Source of the DNA: an uncultured Rhodospirillales bacterium
GTDB lineage: Bacteria; Pseudomonadota; Alphaproteobacteria; ATCC43930; CGMCC-115725
Assembly: GCA_903822185.1 (NCBI GenBank)
Contig: CAIJOA010000017.1
Location: forward strand, 1 to 64,000
DNA length: 64,000 nucleotides
Reading direction: 5' to 3'
Positions 44,896 through 53,861 of the stretch are shown one piece after another. A program made the translations under genes and the position numbers. Every line of letters begins with the position of its first letter. The first letter of the stretch is position 1. The notes beneath the pieces are model-generated. The model had not been told where the DNA came from, searched no databases, and was given only the letters and a program-made list of their open reading frames with translations.

Positions 44896-45536
44896 GACGC
44901 GGTCCCTTCTTCGTCGCGAACTTCTTTCGGCGCGTCGAAGATGCCTTCAGGCGGCACGACGACGATCTTGCCATTCGCGACATCGACGGTCGGCACCGCA
45001 ACGCGGGTGAAAGGCACCAGCAGCGATTTGCCTGCATCGTCTTCGATCTCGATGCTGGCCCCGGCGCCGTAGTCATGCACCATCACCACCTTGCCGAGAC
45101 GCGCGCCGTCTTCGAGCATCGCGTCGAGGCCGACGAGATCGGCGTGATAGAACTCCGCGTCGTCCGGTGCAGGCAGATCGGCGCGATCGACATAGAGCCG
45201 CACGCCCTTGAGCCGTTCCGCTTCGTTGCGATCGACCACGCCTTTGATGCGCGCCAGAAAAACATCCTTGGCGGTACCGGCGAGTTCGATCTCGAACGAG
45301 CGTTCGCCGCGTTGGTCCTGCAACGGACCATAAGCGACGATGTCTTCCGGATCGGCGGTGAAGCTCTTGAGGCGAACCATGCCTTTGACGCCATGCGCGC
45401 CGGCAATCGCCCCGAGACAAATACGCGCAGAGTCATCCCCACCTTTGCCTTCACCCGCCGCGGGCGAAAGCAAAGCATTGGCTTCTCCCGGATGAGAGAA
45501 GGACCGATCGGTCAGAGGAGGATGGGCGCGCTGCAT
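44892..45536 (-). CDS. rimM: 16S rRNA processing protein RimM
   Basis: An assembly factor for the 30S head that binds S19, 214 residues as read. The conserved protein begins at [21 protein letters not shown] (residue 39), followed by the PRC-barrel half from about residue 125 (LVGLDAM) ending [11 protein letters not shown]. The first 38 residues ([20 protein letters not shown]...) are not part of the usual RimM. No ATG or GTG lies closer to the conserved start; TTG at codon 22 is the only alternative. The extension DNA has repeat-like composition. Confidence 0.93.
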   Translation of the reverse strand: MQRAHPPLTDRSFSHPGEANALLSPAAGEGKGGDDSARICLGAIAGAHGVKGMVRLKSFTADPEDIVAYGPLQDQRGERSFEIELAGTAKDVFLARIKGVVDRNEAERLKGVRLYVDRADLPAPDDAEFYHADLVGLDAMLEDGARLGKVVMVHDYGAGASIEIEDDAGKSLLVPFTRVAVPTVDVANGKIVVVPPEGIFDAPKEVRDEEGTAS

Positions 45537-45542
45537 CGAGGT

Positions 45543-45911
45543 TTAGCTCGCGGCGCTTTCGCCGGCAGCGGCAGCGGCCGCAGCGGCGGCAGCCTTCAGA
45601 CGCTCCTGCGCCTTGGCGCGCGGCGTCGATTTCTGCGGGCGGTTGTGATGTTCCGGCTTAGGCGTCAGGCCGGCATCGCCGAGGAAACGCGAGACGCGCT
45701 CGCTGGGCAGGGCGCCGACGGACAGCCAATGCTGCACACGTTCGCTCTTCAGCGTGATGCGTTCCGGATGGCCCTTGTCGAGCATCGGGTTGTAGGTGCC
45801 GAGCTTCTCGATGAAGCGGCCATCGCGCGGGCTGCGCGAATCGGCAACGACGATGCTGTAATAGGGGCGCTTCTTGGCGCCGCCGCGCGACATACGAATT
45901 TTAAGACTCAT
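45543..45911 (-). CDS. rpsP: 30S ribosomal protein S16
   Basis: A 122-residue small-subunit protein. [32 protein letters not shown] and LGTYNPM are diagnostic of S16. The C-terminal 40 residues form an Ala-rich extension (ten consecutive alanines), which is common in alphaproteobacterial S16. It follows ffh by 42 bases. Confidence 0.98.
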   Translation of the reverse strand: MSLKIRMSRGGAKKRPYYSIVVADSRSPRDGRFIEKLGTYNPMLDKGHPERITLKSERVQHWLSVGALPSERVSRFLGDAGLTPKPEHHNRPQKSTPRAKAQERLKAAAAAAAAAAGESAAS

Positions 45912-45953
45912 GAATGCTCCTTGGTGATTCTGTTTGCGCTGATACTGTTTGGT

Positions 45954-47327
45954 TCAATGCGGCCTGAAACCGCCGCCGCCCGGCAACAAACCTTGAATGC
46001 CGTGGCGTGTAAGACCTTTTTTGCCGAGCTTGTTCATCCGCTTCATCATGTCGGCCATGTCCTGATATTGCTTCAGGAGCCGATTGATCTCGGGGACGGT
46101 CGTGCCGGAACCCGCGGCAATGCGGCGACGGCGCGAACCGTCGAGCTGCTTGGGGTTGCGGCGCTCGGTCTTCGTCATCGAGCCGATGATCGCTTCCTGA
46201 CGCTTCAGCAGCGATTCATCGAGCTTCGCTTCATCGAGCTGCTTCTTGATCTTGTTGATGCCGGGCAGCATTCCCATGACGCCGCCCATGCCGCCCATCT
46301 TGCGCAGCTGCTTCAACTGGCTCGCCATATCGTCGAGATCGAAGCTGCCCTTTTGCATCTTCTTGGCGAGCTTTTCGGCCTCGGCCTGATCGATCGTCTC
46401 GGCGGCTTTTTCGACGAGGCCAACGACGTCGCCCATGCCGAGAATGCGGCCGGCTATACGTTCGGCATGGAACGGCTCGAGCGCGTCGAGTTTTTCACCG
46501 ACGCCGACGAACTTGATCGGTTTGCCGGTAACCGCGCGCACCGACAAGGCCGCACCGCCGCGTGCATCGCCATCGACGCGGGTGAGGATGATGCCGGTAA
46601 TGCCGACGCGTTCGGCAAAGGTCTTAGCGACATTGACCGCGTCCTGACCGGTCAGCGCATCGGCGACCAGCAAGGTTTCGGTCGGCTGCGTCGCGTCGCG
46701 GATCGCCGCGACTTCCTGCATCAGCGGCTCGTCGATATGGAGCCGGCCGGCGGTATCGAGGATGACGACGTCGTAGCCTTCGCGGCGGCCCACATCCATC
46801 GCGCGCTTCGCGATCGCGACCGGACGTTCCATCATCACGACGGGCAACGAGGTGACATCGAGCTGACGGCCCAGCACGGCGAGCTGTTCCTGCGCGGCGG
46901 GGCGGTTCACGTCGAGCGAAACCAGCAGCACCTTGCGGCGCTCGCGCTCTTTGAGGAGGCGCGCCAGCTTGGCCGAGGTCGTGGTTTTACCCGAGCCCTG
47001 CAGACCGACCATCATCACGACGACCGGCGGCACAGCGTTGAGATTGAGAACGCCCGAAAGATCCGACCCGAGAATTTCGACCAGATGGTCGTGGACGATC
47101 TTGACCACCATCTGCGTCGGGGCGACCGAGCGCAGGACGTCTTGGCCGATCGCCTTTTCGCGGACGGCGTTGACGAAATCTTTGACCACCGGCAGGGCGA
47201 CGTCAGCCTCGAGCAGCGCCACGCGGATCTCGCGCATCGCGACATCGACATCCGCTTCGGTCAGCGCGCCATGCCGGCGGAGCCGGTCGAAGACGTCGCT
47301 AAAGCGGTTGCTGAGACTTTCGAACAT
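45954..47327 (-). CDS. ffh: Signal recognition particle GTPase Ffh
   Basis: The SRP54 homologue that binds signal sequences of nascent membrane proteins, 457 residues from the ATG at 47325-47327 (MFESLSNRFSDVF); a TTG four codons upstream is less likely. The N domain is residues 1-90. The GTPase has GLQGSGKTTTSAKLA (about 106), DVNRPAAQEQL (about 135), DTAGRLHIDEPLMQE (about 187) and TRVDGDARGG (about 245). The Met-rich M domain with GGMGGVMGMLPG follows. It heads the ffh-rpsP-rimM-trmD-rplS-leuC series. Confidence 0.97.
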   Translation of the reverse strand: MFESLSNRFSDVFDRLRRHGALTEADVDVAMREIRVALLEADVALPVVKDFVNAVREKAIGQDVLRSVAPTQMVVKIVHDHLVEILGSDLSGVLNLNAVPPVVVMMVGLQGSGKTTTSAKLARLLKERERRKVLLVSLDVNRPAAQEQLAVLGRQLDVTSLPVVMMERPVAIAKRAMDVGRREGYDVVILDTAGRLHIDEPLMQEVAAIRDATQPTETLLVADALTGQDAVNVAKTFAERVGITGIILTRVDGDARGGAALSVRAVTGKPIKFVGVGEKLDALEPFHAERIAGRILGMGDVVGLVEKAAETIDQAEAEKLAKKMQKGSFDLDDMASQLKQLRKMGGMGGVMGMLPGINKIKKQLDEAKLDESLLKRQEAIIGSMTKTERRNPKQLDGSRRRRIAAGSGTTVPEINRLLKQYQDMADMMKRMNKLGKKGLTRHGIQGLLPGGGGFRPH

Positions 47328-47662
47328 CGAAAACGCCAAAACCCAATAAGGCCAGTGCGCGACACTCGCGGACTGGCTGACCCATTTCGGGGCAGAAAAG
47401 CTCTCTGCTTCCGGTGAATGGCGGAAAACTAAGCCTCGGCCGCCCCGCTGTCAATCCGCGCGACGTGGCCCGTCACCGCAAATCTCCCTTATTAAGGGTT
47501 TTAATCGTAGGACCCGTTTGTCAAAAAGCGGCAAGAACGGACGAGACGGTACGTCCATACCACAAATGAAGTTCATTTAATGTCGGATGGAGTTCCGGGA
47601 TGACGCGTTGTCCTGATGTCTCGCTTTCGAGACGACAACAAACGAACAGGATTTCCCAGACC
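47328..47662. other. Divergent intergenic region between ffh and a secreted protein
   Basis: No gene is visible in 335 bases. A weak hairpin (CCCTT-ATT-AAGGG, 47486-47498) is followed by TTTTAA. The 4.5S SRP RNA was looked for here because ffh and ftsY are close, and its conserved GGAAGGAAGCAGCC-type core is absent. Promoters for both neighbours must lie here, but none is clear. Confidence 0.5.
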
Positions 47663-48094
47663 ATGCGTACCAAATTCACCCTCCAGGCTCTTTCGCTCGT
47701 TAGCGTTCTCGCCCTGTCAGGGCTCCCGGCTTTCGCCGCTGACATGGCCCCTGTGACCCCGGCCCCTGGCGCGGCGATCACCACGGACAGCAAGGCGAAC
47801 GTCGTCACCCCGGCCCCGCAGGCGCAGATCAAAAGCGACAGCAAAGCCGGCCTGACCACCCCCGCCGTCCCGGCGCCCCATGCAGCGCTGCCGACGGACA
47901 CGAAGGCGGGCATTTCCGCCGATACGAAAGTCGCGCCGAGCGTGAAGAAGGACGGCAACGTCGTTCAGAAGCTCCAAAAGGACAGCAAGAACACGAAGGC
48001 GCCCAAGCACGCCGCGAAGACCATCAAGACCGCGAAAGTGGTCGCCCCGGTCAGCAAGGTGCAGGGCGCGGCGAACACCTCGATCACGCACTAA
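47663..48094 (+). CDS. Small secreted repeat protein, Ala/Lys/Pro-rich
   Basis: A 143-residue exported protein of unknown function. The signal peptide (MRTKFTLQALSLVSVLALSG) ends PAFAA. The mature chain has four imperfect repeats built on (T/S)D(S/T)KAxxxTPAPxA, for example ITTDSKANVVTPAP and IKSDSKAGLTTPAV, then a strongly basic tail with KLQKDSKNTKAPKHAAKTIKTAK. Low complexity and high charge suggest a disordered periplasmic or cell-surface protein. Codon use looks native. A terminator follows. Confidence 0.72.
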   Translation: MRTKFTLQALSLVSVLALSGLPAFAADMAPVTPAPGAAITTDSKANVVTPAPQAQIKSDSKAGLTTPAVPAPHAALPTDTKAGISADTKVAPSVKKDGNVVQKLQKDSKNTKAPKHAAKTIKTAKVVAPVSKVQGAANTSITH

Positions 48095-48112
48095 TCCACG
48101 CCTAACCAAGAG

Positions 48113-48144
48113 CGCGGGGTCCCCAGGGGCCCCGCGTTTTCTTT
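48113..48144 (+). terminator. Rho-independent terminator after the secreted repeat protein
   Basis: A 10-bp GC stem (CGCGGGGTCC / GGGCCCCGCG, with one G-T pair) is followed by TTTTCTTT. It starts 18 bases after the stop. Confidence 0.85.
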
Positions 48145-48199
48145 AGCCACAACGCCCTGACCGTTGGCGGATAAGCGGCACTCCTTATATAACCGCGCG

Positions 48200-49039
48200 A
48201 TGCGCGGCATTCCCTTCTTCAAAATGCACGGTCTCGGCAACGACTTCGTCGTGCTGGACGCGCGCGCCCAGGCACTGGGCCTGACCGAAGCCGCAGCCGA
48301 GGCGATCGCCGACCGGCATCGCGGCGTCGGCTGCGACCAGATTCTGATTCTCGAACGCTCGCCGAACCCCGAAGCGACCGCCTTCATGCGTATCCGCAAC
48401 GCCGACGGCAGCGAAGCCGAAGCCTGCGGCAACGGGGCGCGCTGCGTCGCCCATCAACTGCTGAACGAATCCGGCGCCGACCATGTGGTCATCGACACGC
48501 TGGGCGGCTTGATCGAGGCGCGGCATGCCGGCGAGCTGCGCGTCGCCGTCGATATGGGCGAGCCGCGCACCGATTGGCGCGCGATCCCCCTCGCCCGCGA
48601 TTGCGACACGCTGCATGTGCCCCTGACGCTTGGCCCGTTGAACGATCCGGTCGCGACCAGCATGGGCAATCCGCACGCGACCTTCTTCGTGCCCGATGTC
48701 GCCGCGATCGATATCGCTACGCTGGGGCCCGTCCTCGAACATGATCCGTTGTTTCCCGCGCGCGCCAATATCGGCGTCGCGCAGATTCTGTCGCGATCCA
48801 AAATTCGTGTTCGCATCTGGGAACGCGGCGACGGCTTGACCCAAGCCTGCGGCAGCGGCGCCTGCGCGACGTTGGTCGCGGCACATCGGCGCGGCCTGAC
48901 CGAGCGCCGTGCCGAGATCGTCGCCGATGGCGGCATCCTCGAAATCGAATGGCGCAGCGACAATCACGTCATGATGACCGGGCCGGTAGCGATCAGTTTC
49001 AGCGGCATCATCGATCCGTCCTTGTTGGCGCTCGCATGA
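48200..49039 (+). CDS. dapF: Diaminopimelate epimerase
   Basis: This enzyme interconverts LL- and meso-diaminopimelate for lysine and peptidoglycan; 279 residues from ATG 48200 (MRGIPFFKMHGLGND). The two catalytic cysteines are in EACGNGARC (about residue 77) and TQACGSGACAT (about 218). GNPHATFF near residue 155 binds substrate. TATATAA at 48186 lies directly upstream and may be a -10 element. It is the first gene of dapF-mtaB-ftsY-phosphoesterase, all joined by overlaps. Confidence 0.96.
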   Translation: MRGIPFFKMHGLGNDFVVLDARAQALGLTEAAAEAIADRHRGVGCDQILILERSPNPEATAFMRIRNADGSEAEACGNGARCVAHQLLNESGADHVVIDTLGGLIEARHAGELRVAVDMGEPRTDWRAIPLARDCDTLHVPLTLGPLNDPVATSMGNPHATFFVPDVAAIDIATLGPVLEHDPLFPARANIGVAQILSRSKIRVRIWERGDGLTQACGSGACATLVAAHRRGLTERRAEIVADGGILEIEWRSDNHVMMTGPVAISFSGIIDPSLLALA

Positions 49040-50277
49040 AGCCGGAAATCCTGACCTTCGGCTGCCGCCTCAACGCCTTTGAATCCGAAGTCATTCGCGG
49101 CCATGTCGAGGCGGCGGGATTAGACGATGCGATCGTCGTCAATACCTGCGCCGTCACCGCCGAGGCCGAACGTCAGGCCCGCCAAGCCATTCGCCGCGCC
49201 CGGCGCGACAACCCCAATGCGCGCATCATCGTCACCGGCTGCGCCGCGCAGATCGATCCGCAACGTTTCGCCGCGATGAGCGAAGTCGATCTCGTTCTCG
49301 GCAACGAAGAAAAACTGAAGCGCGAAAGTTATGTTGGCGTCAGCGAAGAGCGTGTCGCCGTCGGCGACATCATGGCGTTGACCGAGACGGCCGCACATCT
49401 GATCGACGGTTTCGAAGGCCGCGCCCGCGCCTTCATCGAGGTACAACAAGGCTGCGATCATCGTTGCACCTTCTGCATCATCCCGTTCGGACGCGGCAAC
49501 AGCCGGTCGGTGCCGATGGGCGAGATCGTGCGTCAGGCGCGTGTTCTGCTCGAAGCCGGCTATCGCGAATTGGTTTTGACCGGCGTCGATATCACCGGCT
49601 TCGGTGGGGATTTGCCGGGCAGTCCGACACTGGGCCAACTTTGCCGCCGCCTGCTGGCGCTGCTGCCCGAATTGGAGCGGTTGCGTCTTTCGTCGCTCGA
49701 CCCGGTTGAGATCGACGACGATCTATGGAAGCTGATCGCCGAGGAGCCGCGGCTGCTGCCGCATCTGCATCTGTCGATTCAGGCGGGCGATGACATGATT
49801 CTGAAGCGTATGAAACGCCGCCATTCGCGCGCCGATGCGTTGAATGCCTGCGCGCGTGCGCGCGGCCTTCGTCCCGGTATCGCGCTGGGCGCCGACATGA
49901 TCGCCGGCTTTCCGACCGAAGACGATGACATGTTCGAGCGCAGCCGCGCGCTGATCGAAGAAGCGGCGCTCGATTATCTGCATGTCTTCCCGTTCAGCGC
50001 GCGGCCGACAACGCCCGCCGCGCGCATGCCCCAACTACACGGCACGATCGTCAAACAACGCGCCGCGCGGTTGCGCGAAACGGCAGCGAAGACTTTGACG
50101 AATGCGCTTGCCGCACGCGTCGGTTCGACGGCACAGGTACTGGTCGAGCGCGACGGTTTCGGCCATAGCGAGCATTACGCGCCGGTGACGTTCGACGGCG
50201 AAGCGCCCGTTGGCTCGATTGTTCCCGTCGCGGTGACGCGCGCCAGCCCTGAGATGTTGTTTGGACAAATGACATGA
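49036..50277 (+). CDS. mtaB: tRNA t6A37 methylthiotransferase MtaB
   Basis: A radical-SAM enzyme that converts t6A to ms2t6A at position 37 of tRNAs; 413 residues. The start ATG overlaps the dapF stop (ATGA at 49036-49039). The N-terminal methylthiotransferase domain has cysteines in TFGCRLN, NTCAVT and VTGCAAQ. The radical-SAM cluster is CDHRCTFC near residue 143, and a TRAM-like domain ends the protein. The short TFGCRLN beginning distinguishes MtaB from MiaB. Confidence 0.95.
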   Translation: MKPEILTFGCRLNAFESEVIRGHVEAAGLDDAIVVNTCAVTAEAERQARQAIRRARRDNPNARIIVTGCAAQIDPQRFAAMSEVDLVLGNEEKLKRESYVGVSEERVAVGDIMALTETAAHLIDGFEGRARAFIEVQQGCDHRCTFCIIPFGRGNSRSVPMGEIVRQARVLLEAGYRELVLTGVDITGFGGDLPGSPTLGQLCRRLLALLPELERLRLSSLDPVEIDDDLWKLIAEEPRLLPHLHLSIQAGDDMILKRMKRRHSRADALNACARARGLRPGIALGADMIAGFPTEDDDMFERSRALIEEAALDYLHVFPFSARPTTPAARMPQLHGTIVKQRAARLRETAAKTLTNALAARVGSTAQVLVERDGFGHSEHYAPVTFDGEAPVGSIVPVAVTRASPEMLFGQMT

Positions 50278-51203
50278 GCGAGAAGCCTGGTTTTTTCGCC
50301 CGGCTGAAAACCGGACTGACACGATCGGCAAGCCGTCTGACCGAAGGCATCGCCGCCATCGTCACACGACGCAAGCTGGACGACGCAAGCCTTGCCGAGC
50401 TGGAAGAATTATTGATCGCCGCCGATCTCGGTTTGCCGATCGCCAAGGAAATCACCGGACGGCTGCGCAGCACGCGCTTCAATCAAGAAGTTTCGAACGA
50501 AGAAATCCGCGCGGCTTTGGCCGAAGGCGTGATCGAAAGCCTGCGCCTCGTCGAGAAGCCGCTGAAGCTCGATGAATCGCACAAGCCGTTCGTCGTCCTG
50601 GTCATCGGCGTCAATGGCAGCGGCAAGACGACGACCATCGGCAAGCTGGCCAAATATTATGTCGATAGCGGCAAGAAAGTCGTGATCGCCGCCGGCGATA
50701 CCTTCCGCGCCGCCGCCGTCGAGCAGTTGAAAGTCTGGGGCGACCGCGCCGGCGTCGAAGTGATTTCGCGCGCGACCGGCGCCGATGCGGCGGGTCTGGC
50801 CTTCGATGCGCGCGAGATCGCGAAGAAGCAGAACGCCGACATCCTGTTGATCGACACGGCGGGGCGGCTGCACAACAAGACCGACCTGATGGCCGAGCTG
50901 CAAAAGATTTTGCGCGTCCTCAAAAAAGCCGATCCGACCGCGCCGCATGCGGTGTTGTTGGTGCTGGACGCGACGGTCGGGCAGAACGCGCATGCTCAGG
51001 TCGAAACCTTCCGCGACATGGTCGGCGTCACCGGCCTCGTGATGACAAAGCTCGATGGCACGGCCAAGGGCGGCGTCCTCGTCTCGCTGGCCGAAAAATA
51101 CGGCATGCCGGTTCATTTCATCGGCGTCGGCGAATCGGCCGAGGATCTGCGTCCCTTCGTTGCCGCCGACTTCGCCAAGAGTCTCGTCGGCCTCGAAAGT
51201 TGA
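50274..51203 (+). CDS. ftsY: Signal recognition particle receptor FtsY
   Basis: The SRP receptor GTPase at the inner membrane, 309 residues. GVNGSGKTTTIGKLA (about residue 110), DTFRAAAVEQL (about 142), DTAGRLHNKTDLMAEL (about 195) and TKLDGTAKGG (about 258) are the G motifs. The acidic A domain of enterobacterial FtsY is absent; only a short basic N-terminus precedes the NG domain, as in many alphaproteobacteria. It overlaps mtaB by four bases. Confidence 0.97.
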   Translation: MSEKPGFFARLKTGLTRSASRLTEGIAAIVTRRKLDDASLAELEELLIAADLGLPIAKEITGRLRSTRFNQEVSNEEIRAALAEGVIESLRLVEKPLKLDESHKPFVVLVIGVNGSGKTTTIGKLAKYYVDSGKKVVIAAGDTFRAAAVEQLKVWGDRAGVEVISRATGADAAGLAFDAREIAKKQNADILLIDTAGRLHNKTDLMAELQKILRVLKKADPTAPHAVLLVLDATVGQNAHAQVETFRDMVGVTGLVMTKLDGTAKGGVLVSLAEKYGMPVHFIGVGESAEDLRPFVAADFAKSLVGLES

Positions 51204-52576
51204 GCCCGCTTCGGTTCGCACTCGCTCTTCTCTTATTTTGTCTTTGGCTTCAGCCGGCACAGGCGGCAGAGCTTCTGCTTCTGTCGGATATTCATCTCAA
51301 TCCGATCGCCGACAAAACGCTGACCGATCGGTTGGCGGTGGCACCGCCCGAGCAATGGGTGCCGATCCTCGACCAGGGTGTCGAACGCCACAGCGCCTAT
51401 GGCGAGGATTCCGATTGGAAGCTGATGCGCGCCGCCTTTGCGGCGATGAAGGCACAACCGAAACCCGACGCCGTCGTGATCACCGGCGATTTTCTAGCCC
51501 ATCGCTTCCGCGCCTTGTTCGATGCGACCGCGGCCGATCACAGCGATGCGGCGTTCCATCGTTTCACGATCGCGACGATGGGTTTCATCGCGCTGCAATT
51601 ACGGGCGACGTTTCCGACCACGCCGATCCTCACCGTGCTCGGCAATAACGACGACGATTGCGGCGATTATGTTTTGCAGCCCGGCGGCGCTTTTCTCGCC
51701 GATACCGCGCCGATTGCCGCATCGCTCGCGGGTGCGGCAGGTGACGACGCCTTTCGCCAAAGCTGGCGTACGCTCGGCAACTACATCGTGCCGCTGCCCG
51801 GTGTCGCGAATACCAGCCTGATCGGTCTCAACACCAATTTTTTCTCGACCCATTACAAGAACGCCTGCGGTGCGCCGTCCGACGGCAACCCCGCGGCGAT
51901 GAGCTTGTCTTGGCTCAAGTCGGTGCTGGCCGAGGCGGAAGCGGCGCATCGCAAGGTCATGCTCGCCTATCACATTCCACCGGGCGTCGATGCCTTCTCG
52001 TCGCTGCGGAGCGGTGCATCTTGCCCGATGACACCGGTGCCGATGTTCGCGCCCGCCTATGGCGATGCGCTTCATGCTATTCTGGCGCGCTATCGCGACA
52101 CGATCACCGCGAGCTTTGCCGGCCACACGCATATGGACGGTTTTCGCCTGCTGAGCGACAACGGCAACGCCTTTGGCTTCGTCCTGATGACGCCGGGCAT
52201 CAGCCCGAACGTCGGACAGAACCCGGCCTTTCGCCGCGTCACCATCGACACCGACGGCGGGCTTATCGATCAATCGACCTATTATCTCGCCAACCTGCCG
52301 GACGCGGTGCTGGGCGCAACGCCGCAATGGCGGCTGGAGATGGCGTTCGACAAAACGTTCGGGTTATCCCGCATCGATGTCGCAAACCTGGGCACGCTGA
52401 GCCGGCGCCTCGGTAGCGACCAAGCGACGCGGCGGCAGTGGGTCGATGCTTACGGCGTCCAAGGCCCGGCGCGCGCAACCGTCACGCCGCAGAATTTCGC
52501 GGTTTATCGCTGCACTGCAGCAAGCGATCGGTCGGACGACGTCGCGCGCTGCAGCTGCGCCGGCGAGACGCCATAA
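51200..52576 (+). CDS. Secreted metallophosphoesterase (acid-sphingomyelinase-like)
   Basis: A 458-residue secreted phosphoesterase. Translation probably begins at TTG 51200, which overlaps the ftsY stop (TTGA). A signal peptide follows (LRFALALLLFCLWLQPAQAA). The two-metal site is recognisable in LLSDIHLNP (about 28), VVITGDFLAH (about 95), LGNNDDDCGDY (about 150), a His in YHIPPG (about 255) and AGHTHMDGF (about 310). The NDDDCGDY and length resemble the acid sphingomyelinase / PHM5 branch rather than 3',5'-cAMP phosphodiesterase. The substrate is unknown, perhaps phospholipid or polyphosphate. The C-terminal 60 residues contain a Cys pair. Confidence 0.85.
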   Translation: MSPLRFALALLLFCLWLQPAQAAELLLLSDIHLNPIADKTLTDRLAVAPPEQWVPILDQGVERHSAYGEDSDWKLMRAAFAAMKAQPKPDAVVITGDFLAHRFRALFDATAADHSDAAFHRFTIATMGFIALQLRATFPTTPILTVLGNNDDDCGDYVLQPGGAFLADTAPIAASLAGAAGDDAFRQSWRTLGNYIVPLPGVANTSLIGLNTNFFSTHYKNACGAPSDGNPAAMSLSWLKSVLAEAEAAHRKVMLAYHIPPGVDAFSSLRSGASCPMTPVPMFAPAYGDALHAILARYRDTITASFAGHTHMDGFRLLSDNGNAFGFVLMTPGISPNVGQNPAFRRVTIDTDGGLIDQSTYYLANLPDAVLGATPQWRLEMAFDKTFGLSRIDVANLGTLSRRLGSDQATRRQWVDAYGVQGPARATVTPQNFAVYRCTAASDRSDDVARCSCAGETP

Positions 52577-52670
52577 CGCATTTCCGCACGGCTGGATGGG
52601 CAAAGCCGCTCTTGCGGTAATCCCCGCTTCCGGCCACATTCGGCAAAATTTCGTAAGGAGCGACGATTTC

Positions 52671-53861
52671 ATGGCTAAGACAGTTAAGCGCGGCAGGCAT
52701 TCGCTGAGTGTTCCGGGTCCGAGCAACGTGCCGGACCGGGTGCTGCGCGCGATGGATCATCCGATGATCGATCATCGCAGCCAGGAATTCTTCGATCTGG
52801 TCAAACATGTCTGCACCGGCATGAAGCGCGTTTTCCGCAGCTCGGGTCCGGTCGCGATCTATCCGTCATCGGGCACCGGCGCTTGGGAAGCGGCGTTCCT
52901 CAACACGCTGTCGCCGGGCGACAAGATCCTTGGCTTCGAAACCGGTCAGTTCGCGACCTTGTGGCGCAACATGGCCGAGCGTCATGGCTTAAAGGTCGAT
53001 TTCATTCCGAACGATTGGCGTCATCCGATCGACGCGGCCGAGATCGAACGTCGTCTCGTTGCCGACAAGGGTCACGAGATCAAAGCCGTGACCGTCGTGC
53101 ACAGCGAAACCTCAACCGGCATCGCCAGCGACATTCCCGCCGTGCGCAAGGCGATCGATGCGGCCAAGCATCCCGCTTTGCTGATCGTCGATTGCATCTC
53201 GGGTCTCGGCGTTCATGACTATCGTCATGACGAATGGGGCGTCGATGTTTCGATCTGCGGTTCGCAGAAAGGTCTGATGCTGCCGCCGGGTCTTGGCTAC
53301 AACGCGATTTCGAAGAAGGCGCTCGAAGCCAACAAGAGCGCGAAGCTCAACCGCGCTTATTTCGATTGGCAGCCGATGGTCGATGCCAACGAAACCGGTT
53401 CCTATCCCTACACGCCGGCGATCGGCATGTTCTATGCCTCGAAAGAAGCCATCGCGATGATGGATGAAGAAGGCCTCGAGAACATTGTCGCGCGCCACGA
53501 TCTTTTGTCGGAAGCCACACGGCGCGCCGTCCATGCCTGGGATCTCGAACTGCTGTGCGCCGACAGCCGCGCTTATGCGAGCGCGCTGACCGCGATCATG
53601 GTGCCGGAAGGCGTCAATGCCGATGCGGTGCGCAAAGTCATTCTCGAACAATACGACGTGTCGCTGGGTGCGGGCCTCGGCAAGGTTGCCGGTAAGGTCT
53701 TCCGCATCGGCCATCTGGGCTGGACCAACGAATTGATGCTGTGCGCCGCGTTGGCCGGTGTCGAAATGGGTCTCGGCGCAGCCGGCGTCAAATATAAGAG
53801 CGGCGGCGTGCAGGCGGCGATGGATTACATCGGCGGCAATAACAGCGCCCATGGACGCTGA
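52671..53861 (+). CDS. Serine-glyoxylate-type PLP aminotransferase
   Basis: A 396-residue class V aminotransferase. ATG 52671 is chosen because AAGGAG lies 11 bases upstream; the long in-frame extension overlaps the phosphoesterase gene. HSLSVPGPSNVPDRVLRAMDHPMIDHRS at the N-terminus and the PLP lysine in GSQKGLMLPPGLGY (about residue 197) match serine-glyoxylate or alanine-glyoxylate aminotransferases. Methylotrophic serine-cycle or photorespiratory-type glycine/serine metabolism are possible roles, but no other serine-cycle gene is here. The next gene overlaps it by 11 bases. Confidence 0.88.
   Translation: MAKTVKRGRHSLSVPGPSNVPDRVLRAMDHPMIDHRSQEFFDLVKHVCTGMKRVFRSSGPVAIYPSSGTGAWEAAFLNTLSPGDKILGFETGQFATLWRNMAERHGLKVDFIPNDWRHPIDAAEIERRLVADKGHEIKAVTVVHSETSTGIASDIPAVRKAIDAAKHPALLIVDCISGLGVHDYRHDEWGVDVSICGSQKGLMLPPGLGYNAISKKALEANKSAKLNRAYFDWQPMVDANETGSYPYTPAIGMFYASKEAIAMMDEEGLENIVARHDLLSEATRRAVHAWDLELLCADSRAYASALTAIMVPEGVNADAVRKVILEQYDVSLGAGLGKVAGKVFRIGHLGWTNELMLCAALAGVEMGLGAAGVKYKSGGVQAAMDYIGGNNSAHGR

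Noticed and set aside
45075-47417. A 780-codon open frame on the plus strand across rimM, rpsP and ffh
   Set aside because: It is antisense to three highly conserved genes and its translation is Arg/His/Asp-rich without domain features. High GC keeps the opposite frame open.
47328-48199. SRP 4.5S RNA gene near ffh/ftsY
   Set aside because: The conserved asymmetric-loop and tetraloop sequence of SRP RNA was not found on either strand.
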